Origin: MRBY01 sp943371005
GTDB lineage: Bacteria > Cyanobacteriota > Cyanobacteriia > Cyanobacteriales > MRBY01
Direction: 5' to 3'
DNA: 64,000 nucleotides
Assembly (NCBI GenBank): GCA_943371005.1
Contig: CALRTB020000002.1
Location: 62,001 to 126,000, forward strand
Shown: positions 7,528 through 16,648 of the stretch, in pieces
How the letters are laid out: each line of letters begins with the position of its first letter
Numbering within the stretch: the stretch's first letter is position 1
Notes under the pieces: generated by a model
The model's input: only the letters and a program-made list of their open reading frames with translations
Told to the model about the DNA's origin: nothing
Database searches by the model: none
Program-made: the position numbers and the translations under genes

Positions 7528-9729
7528 TTAAGGGCTCACTTTTCGCGGTGCGCCCACCACTTCTGCAAAGGTAAAATCAGGGGCAGCCAGGACAAACACG
7601 GTGCTTGGTAAGTTTTGGGCTCGTTGGGAAAGACTCTTGTAATAGTCCTGGAAATTAGAAGGTTCGTCGGGGCGGGCCATGCCGAGGAAAACGAGGTCTG
7701 CACTCGCAGAGGATTGGTACAGAATTTCTTCAAAGGAGCGATCGCCAGCAATAATGACCATTGGTTCTGCTTTAATGCGGGCACTACTAATCAGGGACTC
7801 TAGGTTTAAACGGGCGGCCTGGGCGGCTGTCGCGTCTTGTACTACCAGCTTGAGGTAAATCTGGGCACTGCGCCATTGGATGTCAGTGCGGAGCAAATAG
7901 GCCAACATCAACATTAAGCCACCATTACTCTGCACCCCACCCCACCAGATGTCAATCCGTTTTTTGCGACCAAAGGCCCGCTCTGGATTTTCATGGAAGA
8001 TAATAATATTACGCCTAGCAATATGAACCTGTTGCAAGAGATGACAGTAGGCGGCAAATCGTTCGGGAGATTCTGTACTTCCCAGCAAAACCGTATTGGG
8101 GGTTAAGTCTCCCAGACCATAGGTTTCAATTAAATTTAAGGCGCCAATAAAGGGATCATCAGCGGTACTGAGGCGCACCAAGGCTTTTACACCCCGTTTG
8201 GCCAAATAATCACGGATTGTAGTTTCCATTTTTGTCTGTTGGCCAGCGTCACGGGAACCTTCAGGCAACACCGTCGCCACTGTCATCAGGGCCCGATTAT
8301 GACTCAAGCCATCGGCTAGTTCGATTAAAGACCAACGTTTCCGGGGGGCTCCAGAAAGCACGAGGAGATGAGGCCGCCAGTTTTTACTGTCTTCAGCCCC
8401 TGCCACTTGATAAATCGCCTTACTAATGAGAGCCATCCACAGGCCGCGCCGAACGTCCCCCCAGGTGACTTGGAGTTCCCGCCGCTGTATCCAAAAGTAA
8501 ATGAGGATCACAATCAAGGCGGCAACAACCGTGGCGATCGCATTAATTAAAAACATCACTCCCAGGCAGCCCATAGCCCCCAACAGCGAGAGTGCCCAGT
8601 GCACCCTAAAGGTCGGTCGAAAGGAAGGACTTTGGAGGAGAGTTTCAATGCCGGCAGAAATATTGAGGACGAGATAGGTAGTCAAGAAAAACATTGTCAA
8701 CACTGGGGCAATGATGTTGAGATCCCCAATGCACACAGCGGCGATCGCCACCCCCAAGGTGGCAATGGTGCCAATACGCGGCTCATCTTCCGACCCACTA
8801 CCAGATCCCAAAAAACCTAACCAAGGCGGTAATACGCCATCCCGGGCGAGGGCCTGTAAAACCCTAGGCGCACCGAGAATACTCCCAATTGCGCTACTGA
8901 GGGTCGCCCCCCAGACCCCCAATAAAATTGCTGGCCCCCAAACAGACAAGCGCTGCATCACTAGAGGGTCTTCAATGAGGCTGGCTGTATCTCCCCGTTG
9001 GGCCAACAGCAACGGAATGAGCATGTAGATAACATAACCAGTGCCCACGGCAGCTAGGGTACCAATGGGAATTGCCTTAATGGGATCCTTGAGATCACCG
9101 GACATATTCACGCCAGACATAATCCCAGTGACCGCCGGAAAAAATACCGCAAAGACTGTCCAAAAGGGCAGTGTCACCTCAGCGCTAGAACCCCACAGGG
9201 CAATATCTCCTGCTTCAGGCAGCGGGCGACCCAGAACCAAGGAAACAAGAGAAAGGGCGATCGCCGCCATGATAAAGTACTGGGCCTTAATCGCAATGCT
9301 GGCGGACGTGAGCGCTAAAATCCCCACCAAAATCGTCACAATCAAAGCCACATAAAGCTGATTTAAGCCACCAAAAACCTGGACAACACTCTCCGCAAAA
9401 CCAATGGTATAAAGGGCCACCGAAAAAGCCTGGGCAAAATACAGCGGGATCCCTACCGCTCCACCGGTTTCTAGGCCCAAAGAGCGACTAATCATATAGT
9501 ATGCGCCCCCCACACGGACTACCTTATCCGTGGCGATCGCACAGATTGAAAGGGCTGTTAAAAAGGTAATTGCATTGGCGAGGGTGACGATGGCGAGGGA
9601 GCCTAGCAATCCTGCATTACCCACAACCCAACCAAACCGGAGGTACATGATCACCCCAAGGATGGTCAAAATAGAAGGCGTGTAGACCCCCCCAAACATT
9701 CCTAATCCGGATTTTTTCTCACTCGCCAT
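7528..9729 (-). CDS. SLC12-type cation-chloride cotransporter / amino acid permease family
   Basis: A 733-aa protein with an APC-fold transporter domain of about 12 membrane helices (residues about 10-430) and a soluble C-terminal domain of about 300 residues. The N-terminus GMFGGVYTPSILTILGVIMY and GVNMSGDLKDPIKAIPIGT are typical of the cation-chloride cotransporter branch (related to animal Na-K-Cl and K-Cl cotransporters) rather than of ordinary amino acid permeases. The C-terminal domain (RPHLLVLSGAPRKRWSLIEL, and later ADLVFLGMARPDE) resembles the regulatory domain of that family, which has a universal-stress-like fold. The probable role is salt-coupled K+ or Cl- movement, sensible for a salt-tolerant cyanobacterium, but the ions are inferred. 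It sits alone, 189 bp downstream of psaB. Confidence 0.83.
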   Translation of the reverse strand: MASEKKSGLGMFGGVYTPSILTILGVIMYLRFGWVVGNAGLLGSLAIVTLANAITFLTALSICAIATDKVVRVGGAYYMISRSLGLETGGAVGIPLYFAQAFSVALYTIGFAESVVQVFGGLNQLYVALIVTILVGILALTSASIAIKAQYFIMAAIALSLVSLVLGRPLPEAGDIALWGSSAEVTLPFWTVFAVFFPAVTGIMSGVNMSGDLKDPIKAIPIGTLAAVGTGYVIYMLIPLLLAQRGDTASLIEDPLVMQRLSVWGPAILLGVWGATLSSAIGSILGAPRVLQALARDGVLPPWLGFLGSGSGSEDEPRIGTIATLGVAIAAVCIGDLNIIAPVLTMFFLTTYLVLNISAGIETLLQSPSFRPTFRVHWALSLLGAMGCLGVMFLINAIATVVAALIVILIYFWIQRRELQVTWGDVRRGLWMALISKAIYQVAGAEDSKNWRPHLLVLSGAPRKRWSLIELADGLSHNRALMTVATVLPEGSRDAGQQTKMETTIRDYLAKRGVKALVRLSTADDPFIGALNLIETYGLGDLTPNTVLLGSTESPERFAAYCHLLQQVHIARRNIIIFHENPERAFGRKKRIDIWWGGVQSNGGLMLMLAYLLRTDIQWRSAQIYLKLVVQDATAAQAARLNLESLISSARIKAEPMVIIAGDRSFEEILYQSSASADLVFLGMARPDEPSNFQDYYKSLSQRAQNLPSTVFVLAAPDFTFAEVVGAPRKVSP

Positions 9730-9853
9730 AAGAATTCTAAGCTTGCCAAATTTGTGTACAGCATAGCGTTATTTTTTCCTGCTTTTGTGCAGAAATAAAC
9801 TATTTCCGCCTTTTATAAGACATTTGGCGCATTGTCCTAGGTTTTCCCATTGC

Positions 9854-9883
9854 AAAAACCCCCTGCCTAAAAGACAAGGGGTT
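9854..9883 (-). terminator. Rho-independent terminator of psaAB
   Basis: Read on the minus strand, an 11-bp stem (AACCCCTTGTC with GGCAGGGGGTT, including G-U pairs) closes a 5-nt loop and is followed by TTTTT. It lies 36 bp past the psaB stop codon, where the highly expressed psaAB message should end and be insulated from the transporter gene beyond. Confidence 0.85.
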
Positions 9884-9918
9884 GAAATTTCAGTAGGTTA
9901 ATTTTCAGAAGAAATTAA

Positions 9919-12120
9919 TTAACCAAACTTACCTGACGTCGAAGCAATCAGGAAGGCCGCATAGGTTAGGACGTAACCCACCGTGAAGTGAGCGAGACCA
10001 ACCAAACGAGCCTGAACGATGGAGAGAGCAACGGGCTTGTCCTTCCAACGAACGATGTTCGCCAGGGGAGTGCGCTCGTGTGCCCAAACGATGGTTTCGA
10101 TCAGCTCTTGCCAGTAACCACGCCAAGAGATGAGGAACATGAAACCAGTTGCCCAAACAAGGTGCCCGAAGAGGAACATCCAAGCCCAGACGGAGAGATT
10201 GTTGACACCGTAGGGGTTGTAACCGTTGATCAACTGTGCGGAGTTCGCCCAGAGGTAATCACGGAACCAGCCCATCAGGTAGGTAGAGTTTTCGTTGAAC
10301 TGAGCAACATTACCCTGCCAAATGCCGAGGTGCTTCCAGTGCCAGTAGAAGGTCAACCAGCCCAGGGTATTCAGCATCCAGAACATTGCGAGGTAGAAGG
10401 CATCCCAAGCGGAGATATCACAAGTACCGCCACGACCGGGGCCATCACAGGGGAAGCTGTAGCCGAAGTCTTTCTTATCGGGCATCAGCTTAGAACCACG
10501 GGCATCCAACGCACCTTTCACAAGGATGAGAGTGGTGGTGTGGAGACCGAGGGCGATCGCATGGTGGACGAGGAAGTCCCCAGGACCAATGTTGAGGAAG
10601 AGGGAGTTGCTGCCGCTGTTGATGGCATCCAACCAACCGGGCAGGTAAGCTGCACCAGTGCCAGAAGCAATGCTATCTGCGTTGGAGAGCAGAACATCAA
10701 AGCCATAGAGTGCCTTACCAGAAGCCGCTTGGACAAACTGAGCGAAGACAGGCTCGATGAGGATTTGCTTTTCGGGAGTACCGAAGGCAACAACAACATC
10801 GTTGTGGACATAAAGTCCGAGGGTATGGAAACCGAGGAAGAGAGATACCCAGCTGAGGTGGGAGATCAGCGCTTCCTTGTGCTCCAGCATGCGATAAAGA
10901 ACGTTGTCTTTGTTCGCTTCAGGATCGTAGTCACGGACGAAGAAGATTGCGCCGTGGGCAAACGCACCAACCATCAGGAAACCAGCGATGTACTGGTGGT
11001 GGGTGTAAAGCGCTGCCTGGGTGGTGTAGTCCTTGGCGATAAACGCGTAGGAAGGCAGAGAGTACATGTGCTGTGCCACCAAAGAGGTGATAACACCTAA
11101 GGAAGCAAGCGCCAGACCCAACTGGAAGTGGAGGGAGTTGTTGACGGTGTCATAAAGACCTTTGTGGCCGGCACCGAGCTTACCGCTGGGGGGCTGGTGG
11201 GCATTGAGGATCTCTTTGATGCTGTGACCAATCCCAAACTTGGTGCGATACATGTGACCCGCGATGATAAACAACACGGCGATCGCCAAGTGGTGGTGGG
11301 CAATATCAGTCAACCAGAGAGACTCAGTTTGGGGGTGGAAACCACCAAGGAAGGTCAAGATTGCAGTACCCGCACCTTGGGATGTGCCAAACACATGACC
11401 CGCAGTATCAGAATTCTGAGCATACACACCCCAATTCCCGGTGAAGAAAGGCATCAAACCAGCGGGGTGAGGCTTCACAGAAAGGAAGTTATCCCAGCCG
11501 ACATGAACACCGCGAGACTCAGGAATTGCAACGTGTACCAAGTGACCTGTCCAAGCTAAAGAACTGACACCAAACAAACCAGCCAGGTGGTGGTTGAGAC
11601 GAGATTCAGCATCCTTGAACCACGCAAGACTAGGACGGAACTTGGGTTGCAAGTGCAGCCAGCCTGCGAACAAAAACAGAGAAGAGAGGATCAGAAGGAA
11701 TACTGCGCCTTGGTAAAGGTCAGCATTGGTGGTCATCCCAATGGTGTAGAACCAGTGGTAAACCCCAGAATATGCAATGTTTACAGGGTTAGAAGCGCCC
11801 GCTTGGGTAAAGGCATCAATTGCCCCTTGACCAAAGTGGGGATCCCAAATCGCATGGGCGATGGGACGAACATTCAGGGGATCTTTGATCCACTGCTCGA
11901 AATTGCCTTGCCAAGCAACGTGGAAGAGAGTACCGGAAGTCCACAGGAAGATGATTGCGAGGTGACCGAAGTGGGAAGCAAAGATCTTTTGGTAAAGATT
12001 CTCCTCAGTCATCCCATCGTGGGTCTCGAAATCATGTGCTGTAGCGATTCCGTACCAAATCCGACGTGTAGTGGGATCTTGAGCAAGGTCTTGGCTAAAT
12101 TTTGGAAATTTAGTTGCCAT
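9919..12120 (-). CDS. psaB: Photosystem I P700 apoprotein A2 (PsaB)
   Basis: A 733-aa thylakoid protein with eleven transmembrane helices. With PsaA it forms the heterodimer that carries P700, the A0/A1 electron-transfer cofactors and about 100 antenna chlorophylls. It starts MATKFPKFSQDLAQDPTTRR. The FPCDGPGRGGTCDISAWDAF loop supplies two of the four cysteines that bind the interpolypeptide 4Fe-4S cluster FX; the PsaA loop supplies the other two. Many His residues in the helices (for example SWVSLFLGFHTLGLY) ligate chlorophyll. Length is the family norm. It lies 174 bp downstream of psaA on the same strand, the classic psaAB operon; a purine-rich GAGGAGAACC lies about 17 nt before the ATG. 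Confidence 0.98.
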   Translation of the reverse strand: MATKFPKFSQDLAQDPTTRRIWYGIATAHDFETHDGMTEENLYQKIFASHFGHLAIIFLWTSGTLFHVAWQGNFEQWIKDPLNVRPIAHAIWDPHFGQGAIDAFTQAGASNPVNIAYSGVYHWFYTIGMTTNADLYQGAVFLLILSSLFLFAGWLHLQPKFRPSLAWFKDAESRLNHHLAGLFGVSSLAWTGHLVHVAIPESRGVHVGWDNFLSVKPHPAGLMPFFTGNWGVYAQNSDTAGHVFGTSQGAGTAILTFLGGFHPQTESLWLTDIAHHHLAIAVLFIIAGHMYRTKFGIGHSIKEILNAHQPPSGKLGAGHKGLYDTVNNSLHFQLGLALASLGVITSLVAQHMYSLPSYAFIAKDYTTQAALYTHHQYIAGFLMVGAFAHGAIFFVRDYDPEANKDNVLYRMLEHKEALISHLSWVSLFLGFHTLGLYVHNDVVVAFGTPEKQILIEPVFAQFVQAASGKALYGFDVLLSNADSIASGTGAAYLPGWLDAINSGSNSLFLNIGPGDFLVHHAIALGLHTTTLILVKGALDARGSKLMPDKKDFGYSFPCDGPGRGGTCDISAWDAFYLAMFWMLNTLGWLTFYWHWKHLGIWQGNVAQFNENSTYLMGWFRDYLWANSAQLINGYNPYGVNNLSVWAWMFLFGHLVWATGFMFLISWRGYWQELIETIVWAHERTPLANIVRWKDKPVALSIVQARLVGLAHFTVGYVLTYAAFLIASTSGKFG

Positions 12121-12185
12121 AACTATGCTTGAGGTTCTCCTCGTTAAACAAATGAGGGTGAGGTCTTCAAATGTAACCTCTGTAT

Positions 12186-12200
12186 TTTCCCGCAGGGAAA
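12186..12200. other. Short perfect hairpin in the psaA-psaB spacer
   Basis: TTTCCC and GGGAAA flank a 3-nt loop in the 174-bp psaA-psaB spacer. There is no U-run on the minus strand, so it is not a terminator. A processing or mRNA-stability element between the two cistrons is possible, but this is inference from the fold alone. Confidence 0.35.
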
Positions 12201-12294
12201 GATACTAAGAGCCAATTGGGAGGGAAGGTGAATCGAGTGAAATATAACTCTTACAACTCCCCCTGAAATTGGCGATCGGTAAACCATTTCAGAG

Positions 12295-14514
12295 TTAACC
12301 GATGGACAAGCTTCTCGCTAGGAAGAAGGCCCAGGTTGTCACGATCCCGCCGAGGAGATAGTGAGCAACACCAACCGCACGACCTTGAATGATGCTCAAA
12401 GCACGGGGTTGAATTGCAGGAGCCAACTTGAGCTTATTGTGTGCCCAAACGATGGACTCGATGAGTTCTTGCCAATAGCCACGTCCACTGAAGAGGAACA
12501 TGAGACTGAAAGCAAACACAAAGTGACCCGCTAGGAACATAATGCCGTAAGCCGACAGTGCAGAACCGTAGGAGTTGATCACCTGAGAAGACTGTGCCCA
12601 GAGGAAGTCACGGAGCCAGCCGTTAATGGTAATTGCACTTTGGGCAAAGTTACCACCAGTGACGTGGGATACGCTACCGTCTGGGAGGATGGTGCCCCAA
12701 ACATCGGATTGCATCTTCCAGCTAAAGTGGAAAATCACGATGGAGAGAGAGTTATACATCCAGAACAGTCCGAGGAAGACATGGTCCCAACCAGAAACTT
12801 GGCAAGTACCACCACGACCAGGACCGTCACAGGGGAAGCGGAAGCCCAGTTGACCCTTATCGGGTACGAGACGGGAGCTGCGGGAATAGAGAAGACCCTT
12901 CAGCAGAATAAGTACAGTGACGTGGATGGTAAACGCATGGATATGGTGAACCATGAAGTCAGCAGTACCGAGGGTGATGGGCATCAGGGCAACTTTATTG
13001 CCAATTGCCACTACATCACCGCCGAAAACTTGACTCGCAGAGGCGATCGCATTGGGAGCGGTGCCACCGGGAGCAAGGGTATGAATGTTTTGAATCCACT
13101 GCGCGAAGATAGGCTGCAACTGAATCGCAGAATCAGAGAACATATCTTGGGGACGACCCAATGCACGCATGGTGTCATTGTGAATGTAGAGACCAAAGCT
13201 ATGGAAGCCGAGGAAAATACAAACCCAGTTGAGGTGAGAAATAATCGCGTCACGGTGACGGATTACGCGGTCTAAGAGGTTATTAACGTTCTTAGCAGGA
13301 TCGTAATCACGAACCATGAAAATTGCGCCGTGGGCACCAGCACCAACAATGAGGAAGCCGCCAATCCAAGTGTGGTGAGTGAACAGAGACAGCTGAGTGC
13401 CGTAATCTGTTGCCATGTAAGGATAGGGAGGCATGGAGTACATGTGGTGCGCGATGACGATGGTTAAAGAACCAAGCAGCGCGAGGTTAACCGCCAATTG
13501 AGCGTGCCAAGAGGTGGTTAGAATTTCGTAAAGACCTTTGTGACCTTCGCCAGTGAAAGGACCTTTATGGGCTTCGAGGATCTCTTTCATGCTGTGGCCG
13601 ATACCGAAGCCAGTCCGGTACATGTGACCCGCGATGATGAAGAGAACAGCGATCGCCAAGTGATGATGAGCAATGTCAGTCAACCAAAGGCTACCGGTAG
13701 TGGGGTTCAAGCCACCCTTGAAGGTCAAGAAATCAGAGTATGCCGCCCAATCTAAAGTAAAGAAAGGCTTCAGACCCTGGGCAAAGCTCGGATACAGTTC
13801 TGCCATCACCGAAGCATCAAAGAACTCGTGGGGTAAAGGAATATCCTTTGCAGCCACACCAGAATCTAGGAGCTTGTTTACCGGCAAAGAAACGTGGATC
13901 AAGTGGCCAGTCCAGCCTAAGGAACCACAACCTAACAGTACAGATAGGTGGTGATTCATCATGGACTCAGCATTCTGGAACCATTCCAGTTTCGGAGCTG
14001 CTTTGTGGTAATGGAACCAACCGGCAAACACCATCAGGGCTGCCATAACAAGACCGCCAATGGCAGTCACATAGAGCTGATAAGAGTTGGTAAAACCAGC
14101 AGCACGCCAGAGGTAAAACAGACCAGAGGTAATTTGAATACCGCTGAAGCCGCCACCGACGTCTCCGTTCAGAATGCCTTGACCTACAACGGGCCAAACC
14201 ACTTGTGCACTTGGTTTGATAACAGTGGGGTTATTTAACCAAGCTTCATAGTTAGAAAATTTTGCGCCATGGAAGTACATGCCGCTGAGCCAAACAAAGA
14301 CTACAGCAAGGTGACCGAAGTGGGCGCTAAAGATTTTGCGCGAAATATCTTCGAGATCACTTGTTTGGCTATCGAAATCATGTGCATCAGCATGGAGGTT
14401 CCAAATCCAGGTGGTGGTTTTTGGACCCCGTGCCAGAGTTCGGTCAAAGTGACCCGGTTTGCCCCACTTCTCAAAGGAAGTTGGTACCGGATCCTTATCA
14501 ACCTTTACTGCCAT
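12295..14514 (-). CDS. psaA: Photosystem I P700 apoprotein A1 (PsaA)
   Basis: A 739-aa thylakoid protein, partner of PsaB. It starts MAVKVDKDPVPTSFEKWGKP, and the same FX-binding loop appears as FPCDGPGRGGTCQVSGWDHV. The first half is the six-helix antenna domain; the second half holds the five-helix electron-transfer domain with the P700 and A0 ligands. The insertion NIHTLAPGGTAPNAIASASQ between antenna and core is PsaA-specific. The start codon is preceded by GAGAGGAGAATCCTC, a good ribosome-binding site. The gene is first in the psaAB operon and faces rpsB divergently across a 620-bp spacer that holds its long leader and promoter(s). Confidence 0.98.
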   Translation of the reverse strand: MAVKVDKDPVPTSFEKWGKPGHFDRTLARGPKTTTWIWNLHADAHDFDSQTSDLEDISRKIFSAHFGHLAVVFVWLSGMYFHGAKFSNYEAWLNNPTVIKPSAQVVWPVVGQGILNGDVGGGFSGIQITSGLFYLWRAAGFTNSYQLYVTAIGGLVMAALMVFAGWFHYHKAAPKLEWFQNAESMMNHHLSVLLGCGSLGWTGHLIHVSLPVNKLLDSGVAAKDIPLPHEFFDASVMAELYPSFAQGLKPFFTLDWAAYSDFLTFKGGLNPTTGSLWLTDIAHHHLAIAVLFIIAGHMYRTGFGIGHSMKEILEAHKGPFTGEGHKGLYEILTTSWHAQLAVNLALLGSLTIVIAHHMYSMPPYPYMATDYGTQLSLFTHHTWIGGFLIVGAGAHGAIFMVRDYDPAKNVNNLLDRVIRHRDAIISHLNWVCIFLGFHSFGLYIHNDTMRALGRPQDMFSDSAIQLQPIFAQWIQNIHTLAPGGTAPNAIASASQVFGGDVVAIGNKVALMPITLGTADFMVHHIHAFTIHVTVLILLKGLLYSRSSRLVPDKGQLGFRFPCDGPGRGGTCQVSGWDHVFLGLFWMYNSLSIVIFHFSWKMQSDVWGTILPDGSVSHVTGGNFAQSAITINGWLRDFLWAQSSQVINSYGSALSAYGIMFLAGHFVFAFSLMFLFSGRGYWQELIESIVWAHNKLKLAPAIQPRALSIIQGRAVGVAHYLLGGIVTTWAFFLARSLSIG

Positions 14515-15134
14515 GAGGATTCTCCTCTCTAGACAATCGACGTAATAAAGGTTCTATCTAAATAGATGTATTCAAATAGATAAGCTGTGAGCGAATCACC
14601 AGCTTGCAAGGTTTCCAGTGATTTAGGACTGCTTTAAAACCCATTGGGCAAAAAGCATTGATGTAAATGATAGGGCCTACTTTCCAAGGATGTTGGGGGA
14701 CATTAACAATATTTAAAACTCCCTGAAATCATTACGCCACAATGGCTCAAATCAATTGAATTCCGCCGAAAAACTGAAAACTCAAACGGTTTTTTGTAAC
14801 AAAAAGCAATGTAACGTTACCTTTCATTATGGGGAGTTCTCCGGCGATCGCCCCAGGGACTAAAGCTAAGAGGTAAGGGAAAGCTCTTCATTTTCGTAAT
14901 TTCTCAATGTCTACACGAAGATTAACCAACACAATGATTGTTGGCGATCGCCTGATCTTTCATTTCTTGTCATGCTTCTAGAACCTGTTCTCTACAAACC
15001 TCTCCCCCCAGAAGCGGAGCTATGCTACCCTGATAAGGTTGTTTAAAACTCGCACATCTGGGATTCTTTCGGGTGTTTCGCACAGATGAAATGTCCCCAG
15101 ATGAAGGTTTAACCCGAAAAGGAGTAAACAGAAT
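14515..15134. promoter_or_regulatory. Divergent psaA / rpsB intergenic region
   Basis: A 620-bp spacer between divergent psaA (minus) and rpsB (plus). I see no gene in it. On the minus strand, two GTTACAWW-type hexamers lie at 14793-14800 and 14808-14815 (15 nt apart, start to start), and the palindrome GTAACGTTAC is at 14811-14820, about 280-305 nt upstream of the psaA ATG. They resemble half-sites of HLR1, the box bound by the high-light regulator RpaB at psa promoters, but HLR1 repeats are normally 10 nt apart, so this match is imperfect. HIP1 sites lie near 14843 and 14944. The rpsB side carries the structured leader listed separately. Confidence 0.5.
15055..15124 (+). promoter_or_regulatory. 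rpsB mRNA leader with H-type pseudoknot potential
   Basis: Two 8-bp helices interleave just before the rpsB ribosome-binding site. Helix 1 is CATCTGGG (15055-15062) with CCCAGATG (15096-15103). Helix 2 is TTTCGGGT (15067-15074) with ACCCGAAA (15112-15119). Their order (1, 2, 1', 2') is that of an H-type pseudoknot, and helix 2 ends one base before GGAG (15121-15124), which is 10 nt from the ATG. An alternative hairpin pairs CATCTG (15055-15060) with CAGATG (15083-15088). The arrangement suggests translational control of rpsB, probably feedback by S2; the base pairing is seen, the ligand is inferred. Confidence 0.6.
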
Positions 15135-15905
15135 ATGCCCGTTGTATCTCTCGCTGAGCTACTAGAATCTGGTGTCCACTTTGGGCACCAAACCCGCCGC
15201 TGGAACCCCAGAATGGCACCTTACATCTACACATCCCGTAACGGTGTCCATATTATTGACCTCGTTCAAACGGCCCAGCTCGTTGAACAAGCCTACAGCT
15301 ATATGAAGGAAGCTTCCGAAAATGGTAAGCATGTCCTTTTTGTCGGCACCAAACGTCAAGCCGCTGGCATCATCGCCCAAGAAGCAAAACGCTGTGGCGC
15401 TTTTTACATCAACCAGCGTTGGTTGGGGGGGATGCTCACCAACTGGGAAACCATTAAAACCCGTGTTGAGCGCCTCAAAGAATTAGAAGCCCTCGAAGAA
15501 AGTGGCAACCTTGCCCGCCGTCCGAAGAAAGAAGCCTCCATGCTTCGTCGCGAACTGGACAAGCTACAAAAATACCTCGGCGGCATCAAGAACATGCGCA
15601 AAATCCCTGACATTGTGGTGATCATTGACCAACGTCGGGAACACAACGCGATTCAAGAATGCCAAAAGTTAGGGATTCCCATTGTTTCTCTCTTAGATAC
15701 CAACTGCGATCCTCAAACTGTTGATTTACCAATTCCGGCGAACGATGATGCTATTCGTTCCATTAAGTTGATTGTGGGTAAATTGGCTGATGCAATCTAT
15801 GCTGGTCGCCACGGTCAGCCCGTTGATGATGACGGTGACTACGGAGACTTCGATGAAGCAATCGATGAGTACGCCGATGAGACCGATGCATCTGAGTCTG
15901 AATAA
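15135..15905 (+). CDS. rpsB: 30S ribosomal protein S2
   Basis: A 256-aa small-subunit protein. It starts MPVVSLAELLESGVHFGHQT, followed by RRWNPRMAPYIYTSRNGVHI, FVGTKRQAAGIIAQEA and DIVVIIDQRREHNAIQECQK, all standard S2 blocks. The C-terminal tail is very acidic (VDDDGDYGDFDEAIDEYADE), common in cyanobacterial S2. It is the first gene of the rpsB-tsf operon, as in most bacteria, and follows a structured leader that may set its translation. GGAG is 10 nt upstream of the ATG. Confidence 0.97.
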   Translation: MPVVSLAELLESGVHFGHQTRRWNPRMAPYIYTSRNGVHIIDLVQTAQLVEQAYSYMKEASENGKHVLFVGTKRQAAGIIAQEAKRCGAFYINQRWLGGMLTNWETIKTRVERLKELEALEESGNLARRPKKEASMLRRELDKLQKYLGGIKNMRKIPDIVVIIDQRREHNAIQECQKLGIPIVSLLDTNCDPQTVDLPIPANDDAIRSIKLIVGKLADAIYAGRHGQPVDDDGDYGDFDEAIDEYADETDASESE

Positions 15906-15954
15906 GCGTAATATCTTCTTGAATTGACCTGATAATTTTTTGGTGAACAGCAAA

Positions 15955-16611
15955 ATGGCACAAATTTCTGCAAAGCTTGTCAAGGAACTGCGCGATAAAA
16001 CTGGCGCAGGAATGATGGATTGCAAAAAAGCGCTTGGTGAAACCAATGGGGACATCACTAAAGCGATTGAGTGGCTCCGTCAGAAAGGGATTACCTCTGC
16101 TGAGAAAAAAGCAGGTCGGGTAGCAGCCGAAGGACTGATTGAAAGTTACATTCACACTGGTGGCGGCATTGGCGTTCTCGTAGAAGTAAACTGCGAAACC
16201 GACTTCGTTGCCCGTGGTGATATCTTCAAAGATCTGGCCAAAGGGATTGCGATGCAGATCGCCGCTTGTCCTAATGTTCAGTATGTGAAAGTCGATGACA
16301 TTCCGACTGAAATTGCCGACAAAGAGCGCGAAATTGAAATGGGTCGCGATGACCTCGCCGGGAAACCCGATAATATCAAGGAAAAAATTGTTGAAGGCCG
16401 CATTGCTAAGCGCCTGAAAGAACTTTCTTTGATGGATCAGCCCTACATCCGCGATCAAAACATGACGGTTGAAGAGCTTGTGAAGCAGACGATCGCCACC
16501 ATTGGTGAAAATGTTCAAATTCGTCGTTTCCAACGTTTCGTCCTGGGCGAAGGTATTGAGAAAAAAGAAGAAGACTTCGCCGCAGAAGTCGCCGCACAAA
16601 TGGGCAAGTAA
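15955..16611 (+). CDS. tsf: Elongation factor Ts
   Basis: A 218-aa guanine-nucleotide exchange factor for EF-Tu. It begins MAQISAKLVKELRDKTGAGM (the N-terminal UBA-like module that docks on EF-Tu) and carries the diagnostic NCETDFVARGDIFK core. This is the short form with a single EF-Ts dimerisation subdomain, as in chloroplast-lineage and thermophile proteins. It is 49 bp downstream of rpsB on the same strand. I use the ATG at 15955; a GTG-type start 15 bp upstream would add VNSK and lacks support. Transcription should end at the terminator at 16657-16686. Confidence 0.97.
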   Translation: MAQISAKLVKELRDKTGAGMMDCKKALGETNGDITKAIEWLRQKGITSAEKKAGRVAAEGLIESYIHTGGGIGVLVEVNCETDFVARGDIFKDLAKGIAMQIAACPNVQYVKVDDIPTEIADKEREIEMGRDDLAGKPDNIKEKIVEGRIAKRLKELSLMDQPYIRDQNMTVEELVKQTIATIGENVQIRRFQRFVLGEGIEKKEEDFAAEVAAQMGK

Positions 16612-16648
16612 GAACTTTGGTTCTGATTTGATTGTGTGTACTTAAATA

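Noticed and set aside
9988..11100. A 370-codon plus-strand frame opposite psaB
   Set aside because: It is antisense to a certain, highly expressed photosystem I gene, its protein is acidic and without any motif, and the frame arises from the codon pattern of psaB.
12640..13275. A 211-codon plus-strand frame opposite psaA
   Set aside because: Shadow of psaA; no independent start signal or recognisable product.
15763..16599. A 278-codon minus-strand frame opposite tsf
   Set aside because: Fully antisense to rpsB and tsf, Phe/His/Asn-rich with no domain or ribosome-binding site.
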